Below, piece after piece: positions 42,036-52,679 of a stretch of 64,000 bases of DNA (its first letter is position 1; each line of letters begins with the position of its first letter). Source of the DNA: Cobetia sp. cqz5-12 (GTDB lineage: Bacteria > Pseudomonadota > Gammaproteobacteria > Pseudomonadales > Halomonadaceae); contig NZ_CP044522.1 in NCBI RefSeq assembly GCF_016495405.1, positions 1,488,001 to 1,552,000 on the forward strand. The letters are read 5' to 3'. The notes under the pieces were generated by a model. It did not search any database and was not told where the DNA came from. It saw only the letters and a program-made list of their open reading frames with translations. The position numbers and the translations under genes are program-made.

Positions 42036-43046
42036 ATGAATAGTGTGACACTTGACGATGTGGCAAGACACGCGGGCGTGTCGCCGGCGACGGTTTCGCG
42101 GTATCTCAATAACCCAGATATCGTCAGTGAGCGCACCAAGCTCAAGATAGAGAAGTCGATTTCGACGACTGGCTACGTCCCACATGCCGCGGCGCGTGCC
42201 CTGGCATCCAACAAGTCACGCATGATCGGCGCTATCGTCCCGTCATTGGATAACACACTTTTCGGCCACTCACTCGAAGAGTTTCATCAGTATATTTCCA
42301 ATTCCGGCTATACCATGGTGGCGGCGTCGTCTCGCTATGATGTCGAGGAAGAGCGTGAACAGATCATCCAGATGGTGGCGCATGGCGTGGATGCATTACT
42401 GTTGGTAGGCCTGTCACGGGATGACGGTATCTATGACCTTCTCAACGCGAAGGGCATCCCCTATGTCATCAACTGGTCCATCGATACGACATTGCGACAC
42501 CCCTGCATCGGCTTCGATAATCACGATGCTGCCAGCAAGGTGGCTCAGTACCTGTTGGACTTAGGGCACCGCGACTTCGCGATGATTTCTGGCCGGCTGG
42601 AAGGCAATGATCGTGCGCAGCACCGCTTGCGGGGGATACGGGAGACATTGGCTGAACATGGAATCGTCATGCCCGATACGTCTGTTATACAGAGTCCCTT
42701 CGGCGTGAAGCATGGCCAGCAGGGGTTTCGGGAGCTGATGTCACGCGACAGCAAGCCAACCGCCATCATCTGTGGCTCGGACCCCTTTGCTTACGGGGCG
42801 ATCTTCGAAAGCAGAATCATGGGCATCGATGTGCCGCGGGAGGTCTCCATCACCGGCTTTGATGACACCTGGCTGGCCGAGCACCTGACGCCGGCCCTGA
42901 CGACGTTGCGAACACCGCAACGTCGGATGGGGGTACTGGCTGCGGAATATCTGATCGCACGACTGAAGGAGAAGGCGCATCCGGTTCCCGCCTTGCTGGA
43001 CGTCGAGCTGGTAGTACGCGACTCCTGTGCGCCCCCACGTTCCTGA
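42036..43046 (+). CDS. LacI family transcriptional regulator
   Basis: A 336-residue LacI-type repressor. The HTH (TLDDVARHAGVSPATVSRYLNN) and the hinge helix (AARALAS) are canonical; the hinge leucine is of the kind that wedges into a central CpG. The periplasmic-binding-protein-like core is complete, ending in the usual region near PALTTLRTPQRRMG. It precedes the dimethylglycine-type cluster on the same strand by 680 bases. A perfect 18-base palindrome with a central CpG (43593-43610) lies in between, as expected for its operator. The effector is unknown. Confidence 0.9.
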   Translation: MNSVTLDDVARHAGVSPATVSRYLNNPDIVSERTKLKIEKSISTTGYVPHAAARALASNKSRMIGAIVPSLDNTLFGHSLEEFHQYISNSGYTMVAASSRYDVEEEREQIIQMVAHGVDALLLVGLSRDDGIYDLLNAKGIPYVINWSIDTTLRHPCIGFDNHDAASKVAQYLLDLGHRDFAMISGRLEGNDRAQHRLRGIRETLAEHGIVMPDTSVIQSPFGVKHGQQGFRELMSRDSKPTAIICGSDPFAYGAIFESRIMGIDVPREVSITGFDDTWLAEHLTPALTTLRTPQRRMGVLAAEYLIARLKEKAHPVPALLDVELVVRDSCAPPRS

Positions 43047-43592
43047 TCGAGAGGGCCATTCACTGCAGTACGTCATTTGTCGCTTGCGCGCCCCATTGTC
43101 GCGCTTGCCCGCCCCGCGAATGGCTTCCTGAATCCTGTCCCTCATTTCACCCCTCAGCCCATGAGGGGAGATGTCATTCTCCGGCCATGGCGCATGGCTG
43201 GCTGCTTGGACACACCTTCTGTTTCGCCACCTGTCGCTTGGTGCGCGTTTCCTCTGATTTCTCTTCTGCCAACACCGTCTGTCGCATTGCGATCCTTCGC
43301 TTGGTGCCTTCCCGTGGCCCCTTGGGCGATCACGAAGAGGGGACGGCTGTGATTTTTTTCATGCTCCCGTGTTACCAGCCTGCCAATGAGTTCGCGATTG
43401 CAACCCTTTTTCAGGACTGCCTTTCTTTCAGAAGGCGATAGCAATTGCTTTGTACCGAATCCTTGCCAGTTTTTTCCACTGAATAGCGAGCTAGGTTGAT
43501 TCCGCGTTGGACTGGTGTGGGAAGGTACCTATTTGCTTAGAGGCAAAAAAGTGAGCAGGCGTACCTTGTCAGCCCTGAATTCTACTGCTAGA
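43047..43592. other. Long upstream region of the demethylation cluster
   Basis: No gene is supported in 546 bases, although several short shadow frames occur. The GC/AT balance changes around 43440, with AT-rich sequence before the operator, where the promoter should lie. Confidence 0.5.
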
Positions 43593-43610
43593 AATGAAAG
43601 CGCTTTCATT
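43593..43610. promoter_or_regulatory. Palindromic LacI-family operator
   Basis: AATGAAAGCGCTTTCATT is a perfect 18-base palindrome with central CG, the classical LacI/PurR operator form. It lies 117 bases before the first gene of the cluster and downstream of the LacI gene. Confidence 0.8.
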
Positions 43611-43726
43611 CATTGTGATGCACGGCCGAAAGACACCGCCCAAGGAACAAGTACAACGCTGAGATGAGCCCGTTCGTGCCGGTAATGTTTGATGTTTTAT
43701 CAATAAGAACAAGCTGAGGTATATCA

Positions 43727-46150
43727 ATGAAGACACATGCAAAAGTCGTCGTTATCGGCGGTGGGATTGGCGGTTGCAGCACGCTGTATCACCTGACCAA
43801 GGAAGGGTGGACAGACGTGGTGCTGGTGGAGCGCAACGAACTGACCTCAGGGACGACCTGGCATTCTGCTGCACAGGTGACCAATTTCGGCGCGGTTCAG
43901 ACGATGGTGGGACTGAAGAGTCACAGCATCAAGCTCTACAAGGAACTGTCCCAGGACCCGGATCACCCCATCAATTACCACCATGCCACCGGGGGGATCC
44001 GCCTGGCGTCGACCCAGGAACATATGGATGGCTATAAGCACTTTATCTCCCTGGCCAAGGGCATGGGGGTCGACTTTGAGCTGATCGATGCTCAGGAGTG
44101 TGCCAAGCGTCACCCGCTGCTAGAGGCCGATGAAGAGCTCTTGGGCGGCCTTTGGGATCCACTCGATGGCGATATTGATCCGGCCCAGCTGACCCAGGCG
44201 CTGGCACGTGGGGCGCGTAAAGCCGGGGCGGAGATCTATCGCCACAACCCAGTGGAGAATGTCTATCAGAAACCCAATGGCGAGTGGGTCGTCCAGACCA
44301 AGAATGGCGATATCACCTGCGAGATCATCGTCAATGCTTGCGGGTACCGGGTAAACGAAGTCGGCAAGATGCTAGGTGTCGAGTACCCCGTTATCTCAAT
44401 GGAGCACATGTATTTCCTGACCGAGTCGCTACCCGAGCTGGAAGCCCGCGAGGAACGTGTCCCGTTGCTGCGTGACCCGCGTGATGATTTCTACAGCCGT
44501 CAGGAGAAGAAAGGTCTGCTGGTCGGTATCTACGAACAACGCTGCAAGACCTGGGGCATGGACGGTATCGACCCCAACTTCGTCAATGCCCTGTGCCCAG
44601 ATGATCTGGACCGCTGCCTGGACAACATGGAGCGTGTCTTCAAGCGCATGCCATGTCTGGAGCGCACCGGGATTCACAGCATCATCAATGGCCCCATCAC
44701 CTATTCTGCCGATGGCAACCCGCTGGTCGGCAAGACCCCGGGGCTGACCAATGCCTATTCCATCATCGGCCTGCGTGCCGGGCTGGGTGAAGGTGGCGGT
44801 CACGGCAAGATTCTGGCCGAACTCATCGTGCATGGTGAATCCGAGTGGGACACCTGGTGTCTGGACCCGGCGCGCTTCACCGGTCATGCCAATACCGAGT
44901 TCACCGCGCTGAAGGCGATCGAGGACTATCAGAATGAATTCCGCTTCCACATGCCGCATGAGCATCGTGACGCGGGACGTCTGGCCAAGACCACGCCGTT
45001 GTATTCCGTGTTGAAGGAGAAGGGGGCCGAGTTCGGCACCGTCAATGGCTGGGAGCGTGCACTGTTCTACAAGCCGACGCCGGACTTCGAGTTCAAGCAC
45101 AGCTTCCGCTTTACCGAGGTGGACAAGATCGTCGCCGAAGAGGTCAGGGCGGTGCATGAAAATGTCGGCCTGATGGAAGTCAGCGGTTTCAACCGCTACG
45201 AGATCAAGGGGCCCAAGGCGGCAGAATGGCTGGATAGCCTGATGTGCGGCAATGTGCCGAAGAAAGTCGGCCGTGTGGGGCTGTGCTACTTCCTGACCGA
45301 CAAGGGCAATGTCGCCGGTGAGGCGACGCTGGCCAAGTTGGCCGATGATCGCTTCTGGTACGGCTCTGCCGCCGCCGCCGAATATCACGACATGGAATGG
45401 CTGAAAGCGCACCTGCCGGATTGTGGTGTCGAGCTGGTCCCCATGACCAATTCACACACCATCCTGGTCGTGAGCGGGCCGAAGTCACGTGATCTGTTGG
45501 CCTCTCTCTCGCCTCGCACCGACTGGAGCAACCAGGCATTCCCGTGGCTGACGGCCAAGAAGGTCTATATCGGTCATGCCGAGGCCATGGCGCTGCGGGT
45601 GAGCTTCAGCGGGGAACTGGGTTGGGAGCTGCACGTCCCCAACGAGCAACTCTATCTGGCCTACAAGCTGCTGGATGAAGCAGGACAAGCCTTTGATCTG
45701 AAGCCCTTCGGCTCACTGGCCACGGAATCCATGCGTCTCGAGAAGAGCTATCGCCACTGGAAAGCCGATCTGATCACCGAATTTGATCCCTTCGAGAGTG
45801 ACCTGGGCCGCTTCGTGAAGATGGACAAGCCGACCTTCCCGGGCAAGGAAGCGCTGCTGGCCAAGGAAGGCAAGCCGATGCGCCGCAAGTTCGTCACTCT
45901 GGTGGTCGATTGTCAGCATGCTGCCGCGCACCCGGGTGATTCCATCTACGCCGATGGCAAGGTGGTCGGCACCGTGACATCGGCTGGCTACGGCTATCGG
46001 GTCGACAAGAACATCGCCATGGGCTTCGTGAACCCGGAGCACGCTGAAGGGGGCGCGGATCTGCATGTCGACATCATCGGTGAGCAGCATGCGGCACGTG
46101 TCGTGGCGGGGCCATTGCTCGATCCCGACAATGCGTTGCTCAAATCATGA
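43727..46150 (+). CDS. Dimethylglycine/sarcosine dehydrogenase-type FAD-GcvT fusion
   Basis: An 807-residue two-domain enzyme. The N-terminal DAO-type FAD domain has VVVIGGGIGGCSTLYHLTKEG (residues 7-27) and SGTTWHSAAQV, whose His is the likely covalent FAD attachment site of the family. The C-terminal half (about 400-800) is a GcvT-like folate domain (NVGLMEVSGFNRYEIKGP, SGELGWELHVP, GKEALL). Such enzymes oxidatively demethylate N-methyl amino acids and pass the formaldehyde-level carbon to tetrahydrofolate, with electrons going to ETF. The genes downstream supply all of that: EtfBA, ETF-QO, FolD and PurU. Dimethylglycine is the likely substrate because a betaine-type ABC transporter is in the cluster. 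Sarcosine is the main alternative. Confidence 0.87.
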   Translation: MKTHAKVVVIGGGIGGCSTLYHLTKEGWTDVVLVERNELTSGTTWHSAAQVTNFGAVQTMVGLKSHSIKLYKELSQDPDHPINYHHATGGIRLASTQEHMDGYKHFISLAKGMGVDFELIDAQECAKRHPLLEADEELLGGLWDPLDGDIDPAQLTQALARGARKAGAEIYRHNPVENVYQKPNGEWVVQTKNGDITCEIIVNACGYRVNEVGKMLGVEYPVISMEHMYFLTESLPELEAREERVPLLRDPRDDFYSRQEKKGLLVGIYEQRCKTWGMDGIDPNFVNALCPDDLDRCLDNMERVFKRMPCLERTGIHSIINGPITYSADGNPLVGKTPGLTNAYSIIGLRAGLGEGGGHGKILAELIVHGESEWDTWCLDPARFTGHANTEFTALKAIEDYQNEFRFHMPHEHRDAGRLAKTTPLYSVLKEKGAEFGTVNGWERALFYKPTPDFEFKHSFRFTEVDKIVAEEVRAVHENVGLMEVSGFNRYEIKGPKAAEWLDSLMCGNVPKKVGRVGLCYFLTDKGNVAGEATLAKLADDRFWYGSAAAAEYHDMEWLKAHLPDCGVELVPMTNSHTILVVSGPKSRDLLASLSPRTDWSNQAFPWLTAKKVYIGHAEAMALRVSFSGELGWELHVPNEQLYLAYKLLDEAGQAFDLKPFGSLATESMRLEKSYRHWKADLITEFDPFESDLGRFVKMDKPTFPGKEALLAKEGKPMRRKFVTLVVDCQHAAAHPGDSIYADGKVVGTVTSAGYGYRVDKNIAMGFVNPEHAEGGADLHVDIIGEQHAARVVAGPLLDPDNALLKS

Positions 46151-46363
46151 CGTTTGCGTGAGGTTTTGAGCCATCACATTGCAGTGCCGTGAAGCGTGTT
46201 GTTGAGCAATGTTGAGAGCACCTCTCTGTCCTCGTTGTCTGGCGGGCCTTCATGGCCCTGTCGGGAGGTGTTGTCTCTCAATCACTGTTTCTCAAACAAT
46301 CATCGTCTCGCGCACACCGTTGCTTACAACAATACAAATCGACGCTAGTAGTGGAGGGATCGC

Positions 46364-47116
46364 ATGAAGATTCTGGTAGGTGTCAAACGTGTCATCGATC
46401 ACAACGTACAAGTCAGGGTCAAGGCCGATGGCTCCGGGGTGGATCTCGATAACATCAAGATGGCCATCAACCCCTTTGATGAGGTGGCCGTCGAACAGGC
46501 CATCACACTGAAGGAAGCCGGCGTCGCCGAGGAAGTCATCGTCGTCTCCATCGGGCCGGACAAGTCCCAGGAAACGCTGCGCCAGGCACTGGCAGTCGGG
46601 GCCGACAGGGCCGTTCATGTGCCCTTCGACGGGAGTACCGAGTCGCTGTCAGTGGCCAAGGTCTTCAAGGCGCTGGTCGAGCGGGAAGGGGTGGACCTGG
46701 TGATGCTGGGCAAGCAGGCCATCGATGATGACTGCAATCAGACCGCCCAGATGCTGGGCGCCATGATGGACTGGCCGCAAGGCACCTTCGCCTCGACGTT
46801 GACCACGACGGACGGTGCGCTGGAAGTCGTGCGCGAGGTCGACAATGGCCTGGAAACGTTGGCGTTGTCCTTGCCGGCGGTGGTCAGTGTGGACCTGCGT
46901 CTGAATGAGCCGCGTTATGCCTCACTCCCGGCGATCATGAAAGCCAAGAAAAAGCCGCTGGAAACCGTGGAGGCCAGTGAGCTGGGCGTGGACCTCACGC
47001 CACGACTCGAGCTGGTGTCGATGAGCGAGATGCCGGCACGCGAATCCGGGGGAGTGTTGGTCAATTCGGCCGGCGAACTCGTGGAAAAACTCAAAAACGA
47101 AGCCACCGTCATTTAA
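46364..47116 (+). CDS. etfB: Electron transfer flavoprotein, beta subunit
   Basis: A 250-residue EtfB. It starts at ATG 46364 after [24 protein letters not shown] and [26 protein letters not shown] are typical, and the AMP-site motif is [10 protein letters not shown]. With EtfA it carries electrons from the dehydrogenase to ETF-QO. It lies 213 bases after the dehydrogenase; that gap shows no gene. Presence of a dedicated pair in the cluster suggests specialisation for demethylation, beside any general fatty-acid ETF elsewhere. Confidence 0.93.
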   Translation: MKILVGVKRVIDHNVQVRVKADGSGVDLDNIKMAINPFDEVAVEQAITLKEAGVAEEVIVVSIGPDKSQETLRQALAVGADRAVHVPFDGSTESLSVAKVFKALVEREGVDLVMLGKQAIDDDCNQTAQMLGAMMDWPQGTFASTLTTTDGALEVVREVDNGLETLALSLPAVVSVDLRLNEPRYASLPAIMKAKKKPLETVEASELGVDLTPRLELVSMSEMPARESGGVLVNSAGELVEKLKNEATVI

Positions 47117-47126
47117 GGAGTGCGTC

Positions 47127-48056
47127 ATGTCGATTCTTGTCATCGTGGATCACGATAATCGTGAAATTGCCTCGGCCACTCTCAATACACTGACGGCGGC
47201 ACATCAGCTAGGCAGTGATATCGACCTGCTGATTATGGGGCATGACTGTGAGGCAGTCACCCAGGCGGCCGCTCGGTTCAGTGGAGTTCGTCAGGTAATG
47301 ACGGTAGACGCTGCACAATTCGCGCTGCCGGCAGCAGAAGATATGGCACCGATCGTCAAGGGGTGTGCAGAGGGCTGCACACACATGCTGGCCCCAGCCA
47401 ACAGCTTCGGCAAGAACCTGATGCCGCGAGTGGCGGCGCTGCTCGATGTCGCGCAACTCTCCGACATCAGTGCAGTAGTGGACGCCAATACCTTCGAGCG
47501 TCCCATCTATGCCGGAAACGTGCTGGCGACCTATCGCAGCCAGGAGGCGACCAAGGTCATTACCGTACGCAGCACCAAGTTCGAGGCCTTCAGTGAAATG
47601 GAGGGCAGCGCAGAGTGTGTGGCATTGCCGGCGCCGTCACCGCAAGAGAAAGCCCGGGTCATGGGGCGCTCCGCGCCACAATCCGAGGGCCCGGAGCTCG
47701 CCACCGCCCGTGTGGTCATTTCAGGCGGGCGCGGCATGGGGAACGGTGAGAACTTCGCAATGCTCGATAGCGTGGCCAACAAGATGGGGGCTGCCGTGGG
47801 GGCCTCGCGTGCTGCAGTGGACGCCGGCTTCGTTCCCAACGACTACCAGGTTGGCCAGACCGGCAAGGTGGTCGCACCTGAGCTTTACATTGCTGTAGGC
47901 ATCTCCGGCGCCATTCAGCACCTGGCAGGCATGAAAGACGCCAAGGTCATCGTGGCCGTCAACAAGGATCCGGATGCCCCGATCTTCCAGGTCGCTGACT
48001 ACGGCATCGTAGGTGATCTCTTCGAGGTCATGCCGCAATTCGATTCCGCTCTCTAA
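47127..48056 (+). CDS. etfA: Electron transfer flavoprotein, alpha subunit
   Basis: A 309-residue EtfA. The C-terminal FAD-binding region is clear: SGGRGMGNGENFAMLDSVA, GASRAAVDAGFVPNDYQVGQTGKVVAPELYIAVGISGAIQH and NKDPDAPIFQVADYGIVGDLFEVMP. Start ATG follows AAGGAG, 10 bases after etfB, so the two are translated as a unit. It forms the FAD-containing heterodimer with EtfB in the cytoplasm. Confidence 0.94.
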   Translation: MSILVIVDHDNREIASATLNTLTAAHQLGSDIDLLIMGHDCEAVTQAAARFSGVRQVMTVDAAQFALPAAEDMAPIVKGCAEGCTHMLAPANSFGKNLMPRVAALLDVAQLSDISAVVDANTFERPIYAGNVLATYRSQEATKVITVRSTKFEAFSEMEGSAECVALPAPSPQEKARVMGRSAPQSEGPELATARVVISGGRGMGNGENFAMLDSVANKMGAAVGASRAAVDAGFVPNDYQVGQTGKVVAPELYIAVGISGAIQHLAGMKDAKVIVAVNKDPDAPIFQVADYGIVGDLFEVMPQFDSAL

Positions 48057-48088
48057 GAGCCCGACCAAGGAGCGTAAAAACAACAATC

Positions 48089-48949
48089 ATGAAAAACAAG
48101 AATTCCTACATCCTAAAAGTCTCCTGCCCAGGGCGTGTCGGCATCGTGGCGGCACTGGGCAACTTCATGTCCGACCGTGGTTGCTTCATCAAGGAACTGC
48201 ATCAATTCGATGACCAGGAAACCGGTCGCTTCTTCTCGACCATCGAGTTTGTCTTTGAAGGGGATCGCACCTTCACGGTCGACCAGTTGAAGGCGGCCTT
48301 TGAAGTCACTGCCATGAGTTTCGACATGGAGTGGGAAATCCATGATGCCTCGGAACGCGCCAAGGTGCTGATCATGGTGTCCAAATATGATCACTGTCTG
48401 CGTGACTTGCTGTATCGCCGTGCGACCGGCGAACTCATGATCGACATCACGGCCATCGTGTCCAATCACGAAGACCTGCGGGAGATGGCTGAGCGCGAAG
48501 GCATCGAATTCATTCATCTGCCAGTGACCAAGGAGACCAAGCCGCAACAAGAATCGCGCCTGCTGGAAATCGTCCGTGGCACTGATACGGAATTGGTCGT
48601 CCTCGCACGTTACATGCAGATTCTCTCCGACACGCTAAGTAAGGAGCTGGAAGGGCGCTGCATCAATATTCACCACTCCTTCCTGCCCGGCTTCAAAGGG
48701 GCTAAGCCGTATTACCAGGCCTACGATCGTGGTGTGAAGCTGATCGGAGCTACCGCACATTATGTGACGGGAGACCTGGACGAAGGTCCCATCATCGAGC
48801 AGATGGTCGAGCGGGTCGACCATGCCCATGATCCGAAGCATCTCACCCAGGTCGGGCGTGACATGGAAGCGCAGGCGCTGGCGCGCGCTGTCAAATATCA
48901 CGTCTCGCATCGTGTCTTCCAGAATGGGTTGAGAACTGTCGTGTTCTGA
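48089..48949 (+). CDS. purU: Formyltetrahydrofolate deformylase
   Basis: A 286-residue PurU. An N-terminal ACT-like domain (YILKVSCPGRVGIVAALGNFM) precedes a formyltransferase-fold catalytic domain with NIHHSFLPGFKGAKPY and TAHYVTGDLDEGPII, carrying the catalytic Asn, His and Asp. It hydrolyses 10-formyl-THF to formate and THF. Set beside folD and a GcvT-fused dehydrogenase it regenerates free THF during demethylation, releasing the carbon as formate. The Shine-Dalgarno AAGGAG is unusually far (about 17 bases) from the ATG. Confidence 0.93.
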   Translation: MKNKNSYILKVSCPGRVGIVAALGNFMSDRGCFIKELHQFDDQETGRFFSTIEFVFEGDRTFTVDQLKAAFEVTAMSFDMEWEIHDASERAKVLIMVSKYDHCLRDLLYRRATGELMIDITAIVSNHEDLREMAEREGIEFIHLPVTKETKPQQESRLLEIVRGTDTELVVLARYMQILSDTLSKELEGRCINIHHSFLPGFKGAKPYYQAYDRGVKLIGATAHYVTGDLDEGPIIEQMVERVDHAHDPKHLTQVGRDMEAQALARAVKYHVSHRVFQNGLRTVVF

Positions 48950-48966
48950 TGCAGAGGAGTTAAGCA

Positions 48967-49899
48967 ATGAATCAGCTGAGTGCCTCCCAGGCAATCGAAG
49001 AGACGTGCAGCATCGTGATCGATGGCAAGGCCTTCGCCAAGCGGCTGCGAGGCGAAGTGGCCGAAGAGGTCGCCTCCTTCGTGGCCGACACCGGGCAACA
49101 GCCGGGGCTTGCGGTGGTGTTGGTGGGTAGTGATCCCGCCAGTCAGGTGTACGTTCGTACCAAGATGCGTCAGGCCGAAGAGGTCGGCATCGCCTCATTC
49201 CAGCATCTACTGGGGAGTGAGACGACCGAGGCGCAACTACTGTCACTGATCGCACTGCTCAATGAAGACGACAGTGTGGATGGCATTCTCGTACAACTGC
49301 CGTTGCCTGAGCACATCAATGAAAGCGCTGTCATCGAGGCAATCGATCCTGCCAAGGACGTCGATGGATTCCATCCCATCAATGTAGGCCGCCTGAGTGC
49401 TGGCGAGCCGGGCATGGTGCCCTGCACGCCACTGGGGTGTCTATTGCTGTTGCAAGATCGCCTTGGCGATCTATCTGGCATGAAGGCAGTGGTGGTCGGT
49501 CGCTCCAATATTGTGGGCAAACCCATCGGTCAGTTGCTGCTCAATGCCAACTGCACGGTCACCACACTGCACTCGCGTAGTCGGGATATGGTGGCGGAGT
49601 GTCGGCGGGCAGATATTCTCGTCGTCGCGGTGGGGTTACCGGAAATGATCGGCGCCGAGCACATCAAACCGGGGGCCACTGTCCTTGACGTGGGTATCAA
49701 TCGCATCGAGAACGCTAAGGGCGAGAAGCGCCTGGTGGGGGATGTTGATTTTGATGCAGCGGCCAGCAAGGCCGGCGGGTTGACGCCGGTCCCCGGGGGG
49801 ATCGGCCCGATGACCGTTGCATGCCTGATGCGCAATACCCTGGCGGCGGCGCGTCAGCGTTCACATACCTCGGTGACCGGGGGAGGAAAGACTTCATGA
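48967..49899 (+). CDS. folD: Methylene-THF dehydrogenase / methenyl-THF cyclohydrolase
   Basis: A 310-residue FolD, slightly longer than usual (about 285-290) through a short tail. Key elements: [14 protein letters not shown] with the catalytic lysine, [34 protein letters not shown] for NADP binding, and [15 protein letters not shown]. It converts 5,10-methylene-THF to 10-formyl-THF. The C-terminal extension overlaps the ETF-QO start by four bases (ATGA). It links the dehydrogenase product to PurU. Confidence 0.93.
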   Translation: MNQLSASQAIEETCSIVIDGKAFAKRLRGEVAEEVASFVADTGQQPGLAVVLVGSDPASQVYVRTKMRQAEEVGIASFQHLLGSETTEAQLLSLIALLNEDDSVDGILVQLPLPEHINESAVIEAIDPAKDVDGFHPINVGRLSAGEPGMVPCTPLGCLLLLQDRLGDLSGMKAVVVGRSNIVGKPIGQLLLNANCTVTTLHSRSRDMVAECRRADILVVAVGLPEMIGAEHIKPGATVLDVGINRIENAKGEKRLVGDVDFDAAASKAGGLTPVPGGIGPMTVACLMRNTLAAARQRSHTSVTGGGKTS

Positions 49900-51554
49900 G
49901 TCAAGATGATCGCGAAGCCATGGAATTCGATGTCGTCATCGTCGGAGCAGGCCCATCGGGCCTATCGGCTGCCTGTCGGCTGATGCAACAGGCGCAAGCG
50001 AACGAGACAGAGTTAACAGTGTGTGTCGTCGAGAAGGGCTCGGAGGTCGGGGCCCATATCCTGTCCGGTGCCATTCTGGAAACGCGTGCTCTTGATGAGC
50101 TGTTCCCGGATTGGGAGGCGCGCGGGGCCCCTCTTGGTGTGCCTGTGGCTGAGGACCAGGTGCTTTACCTGCCCAATCAGGAGCGCACGTTGCAGTTTCC
50201 CGATTGGCTGGTGCCTAAGACACTTCATAACCAGGGCAACTACATCGTCAGCCTCGGCAACCTGTGTCGCTGGCTGGCAGGGCAGGCGGAGGCATTGGGG
50301 GTCGAGATATTCCCCGGATTCGCCGCCAGTGAGGTGCTGTATCACGACAATGGTGCCGTGAAGGGTATCGCCACCGGGGACATGGGGGTCAGTCGAGATG
50401 GCCAGCCCAACGACAGCTATATGCAGGGGATAGAGTTACACGCCCGCTATACGCTGTTTGCCGAAGGCTGCCGGGGCCACCTGGGCAAGTCGCTCTATCA
50501 GAATTTCTCGCTGGACGCCGAAGCCGACAGTCAGCATTACGGTCTGGGTATCAAGGAGCTGTGGGATATCGCACCGGAGCTCCATCAGCCGGGGTTGGTT
50601 GTGCATGGCACTGGCTGGCCGTTGAGCGATGGCACCTCAGGTGGCTTCTTCCTCTATCACGGCGACAAGCAGCAAGTGGTTGTCGGCTTGATCGTCGATC
50701 TGAATTACTCCAATCCGCATGTCAGTCCCTTCGATGAGTTCCAACGACTCAAACATCACCCGGCGCTGGCGCAATACCTGACGGGAGGCAAGCGCGTTTC
50801 CTACGGGGCGCGTGCCATCTGCAAGGGGGGCTACAACGCCTTGCCAAAGATGACCTTCCCGGGCGGGCTACTGATTGGTTGTAACGCGGGCACACTGAAC
50901 TTCGCCAAGATCAAGGGCACACATACCGCGATGAAGTCGGGATTGTTGGCGGCAGAGACTGTCTTTGAAGCGCTGCAACAAGGCGATAGCGGCGGCAATG
51001 AGCTGCATGAGTATCGCGAGTGCTTCAAGGCGTCCTGGGTACACGAAGAGTTGTATGCCAGTCGCAATTTTGGGCCGGCATTGCACAAACTGGGGCCAGT
51101 GCTCGGCGGGGCCTTCAATTTCCTCGATCAGAATCTATTCCAAGGCAAACTGCCATTTCGTCTGCGGGATGATACCCCAGACCACGCTCAGATGAAGCCC
51201 GCCGAAAAATGCCGTGCTATCGAGTACCCCAAACCCGATGGCGTCCTCAGTTTCGACAAGCTCTCCTCGGTGTACCTCTCCAATACCCAGCATGCAGAAG
51301 ACCAGCCGTGTCATTTGACACTGCAGGATGCGTCGATTCCGATCAGCGTCAACCTGCCCAGATATGAGGAACCGGCGCAGCGTTATTGCCCTGCTGGTGT
51401 ATACGAAGTCGTGCAGGAAACGGCAGGCAAGCGCTTCCAGATCAACGCGCAGAACTGCCTTCACTGCAAGACATGCGACATCAAGGACCCGGCGCAGAAC
51501 ATTCGCTGGGTCGTGCCGGAAGGTGGCGGCGGGCCCAACTATCCCAACATGTAA
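49896..51554 (+). CDS. Electron transfer flavoprotein-ubiquinone oxidoreductase
   Basis: A 552-residue ETF-QO, the usual length. The FAD site [17 protein letters not shown] is near residue 14, and the C-terminal 4Fe-4S ligands are CPAGVYEV and [13 protein letters not shown]. The family-typical end [10 protein letters not shown] is present. It takes electrons from EtfBA and reduces ubiquinone at the membrane. The true start is ATG 49896, within folD's last codon (ATGA); longer forms read over folD. A dedicated copy in the cluster completes the electron path for the dehydrogenase. Confidence 0.93.
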   Translation: MSQDDREAMEFDVVIVGAGPSGLSAACRLMQQAQANETELTVCVVEKGSEVGAHILSGAILETRALDELFPDWEARGAPLGVPVAEDQVLYLPNQERTLQFPDWLVPKTLHNQGNYIVSLGNLCRWLAGQAEALGVEIFPGFAASEVLYHDNGAVKGIATGDMGVSRDGQPNDSYMQGIELHARYTLFAEGCRGHLGKSLYQNFSLDAEADSQHYGLGIKELWDIAPELHQPGLVVHGTGWPLSDGTSGGFFLYHGDKQQVVVGLIVDLNYSNPHVSPFDEFQRLKHHPALAQYLTGGKRVSYGARAICKGGYNALPKMTFPGGLLIGCNAGTLNFAKIKGTHTAMKSGLLAAETVFEALQQGDSGGNELHEYRECFKASWVHEELYASRNFGPALHKLGPVLGGAFNFLDQNLFQGKLPFRLRDDTPDHAQMKPAEKCRAIEYPKPDGVLSFDKLSSVYLSNTQHAEDQPCHLTLQDASIPISVNLPRYEEPAQRYCPAGVYEVVQETAGKRFQINAQNCLHCKTCDIKDPAQNIRWVVPEGGGGPNYPNM

Positions 51555-51594
51555 GTCACTCATACCAAGACAACAACAATACAAGGAAGCAGTG

Positions 51595-52548
51595 ATGATA
51601 CCGATGAAACATATCACGTCGACATTGATACTCTCCCTGTCCAGTGGCCTGGCAAACGCTGCAGATGTCACCGTGGGCGTCCCCAACTGGCCAACCGCTG
51701 CGGCGACCAGCCACATTCTGAAAGTCGTGATGGAGGATTATCTCGGTCTGGATGTCGGGCTGCAGAATGGCACCAACGCCGTCATCTTCGAGGCGATGGA
51801 CAAGGGCACTATCGACGTTCATCCCGAGGTGTGGCTCCCCAATCAGCAGAGTCTGCATGATAAGTACGTCAAGGAGCGCGGCACCGTGCTTCAGGATATG
51901 AATGGAGTGGAGGCAACACAGGGTATCTGTGTGACCCGAGAGGTATCAGAGCAATACGGCATCTCGTCCATCTATGATCTGACCAATCCCGAGACGGCGA
52001 AGCTATTTGATCGTGACGGGGATGGTTACGGAGAGTTCTGGGCGGGGCCTCCTGCTGCAGCCTCCAGCATGGTCGAAAGAATCAAGGCCAAGAGCTATGG
52101 CTATGATCAAACCATGAAGCTCTACGAGCTGGACGAAACCTTGTTCGTCGCCGAGCTATCTGCCTCAGATAAGGCTGACAAGCCGATCGTCTTCTTCTGT
52201 TATAGCCCGCACCAGATGTTCCAGATGTATGACCTGGTCCATCTTGAGGAACCCCCGCATAACCCGGATACCTGGCATATCATCCAGCCGACTGATGACC
52301 CTGATTGGCTGGAGAAGTCCAATGCCGACAGCGCCTGGCCGGAGGCCGCGCTTTATATCCATTACGCCAAGAAACTCGAGTCCGAGCAACCTGCTGCCGC
52401 GAACCTTCTGAGTCATGTAAATCTGGATCTCGAACAGATCAATGACATGAGTTACGCCCTGACCGTCGACAAGAAAGACCCTGAGGCCTACGCCCATGAA
52501 TGGGTGGCTGACCACGCGGATCTTGTGGAGTCATGGCTTGCGCAGTGA
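51595..52548 (+). CDS. Betaine-type ABC transporter substrate-binding protein
   Basis: A 317-residue OpuAC/ProX-type periplasmic binding protein. A signal peptide ends near ANA; the mature protein begins ADVTVGVPNWPTAAATSHILKVVME. Aromatic residues for a quaternary-amine cage are expected among W/Y in NWPTAA, EVWLPNQ and EFWAGPP; which ones cannot be fixed by eye. ATG 51595 follows AAGGA; ATG 51604 is also possible. The ATPase and permease genes follow directly. It should deliver glycine betaine, dimethylglycine or a similar N-methyl compound. Confidence 0.9.
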   Translation: MIPMKHITSTLILSLSSGLANAADVTVGVPNWPTAAATSHILKVVMEDYLGLDVGLQNGTNAVIFEAMDKGTIDVHPEVWLPNQQSLHDKYVKERGTVLQDMNGVEATQGICVTREVSEQYGISSIYDLTNPETAKLFDRDGDGYGEFWAGPPAAASSMVERIKAKSYGYDQTMKLYELDETLFVAELSASDKADKPIVFFCYSPHQMFQMYDLVHLEEPPHNPDTWHIIQPTDDPDWLEKSNADSAWPEAALYIHYAKKLESEQPAAANLLSHVNLDLEQINDMSYALTVDKKDPEAYAHEWVADHADLVESWLAQ

Positions 52549-52679
52549 CGCCATGCATGACAATCGACTGACAAGTGAGACGACTCCTGCCTTTCCATGA
52601 GGGGAGGGCATCAGTCATGGATTCGCCCACTGGCTTGGCTAGAGTCACGGCGCTGCCGACAGGACAAGGGGTACGCATC

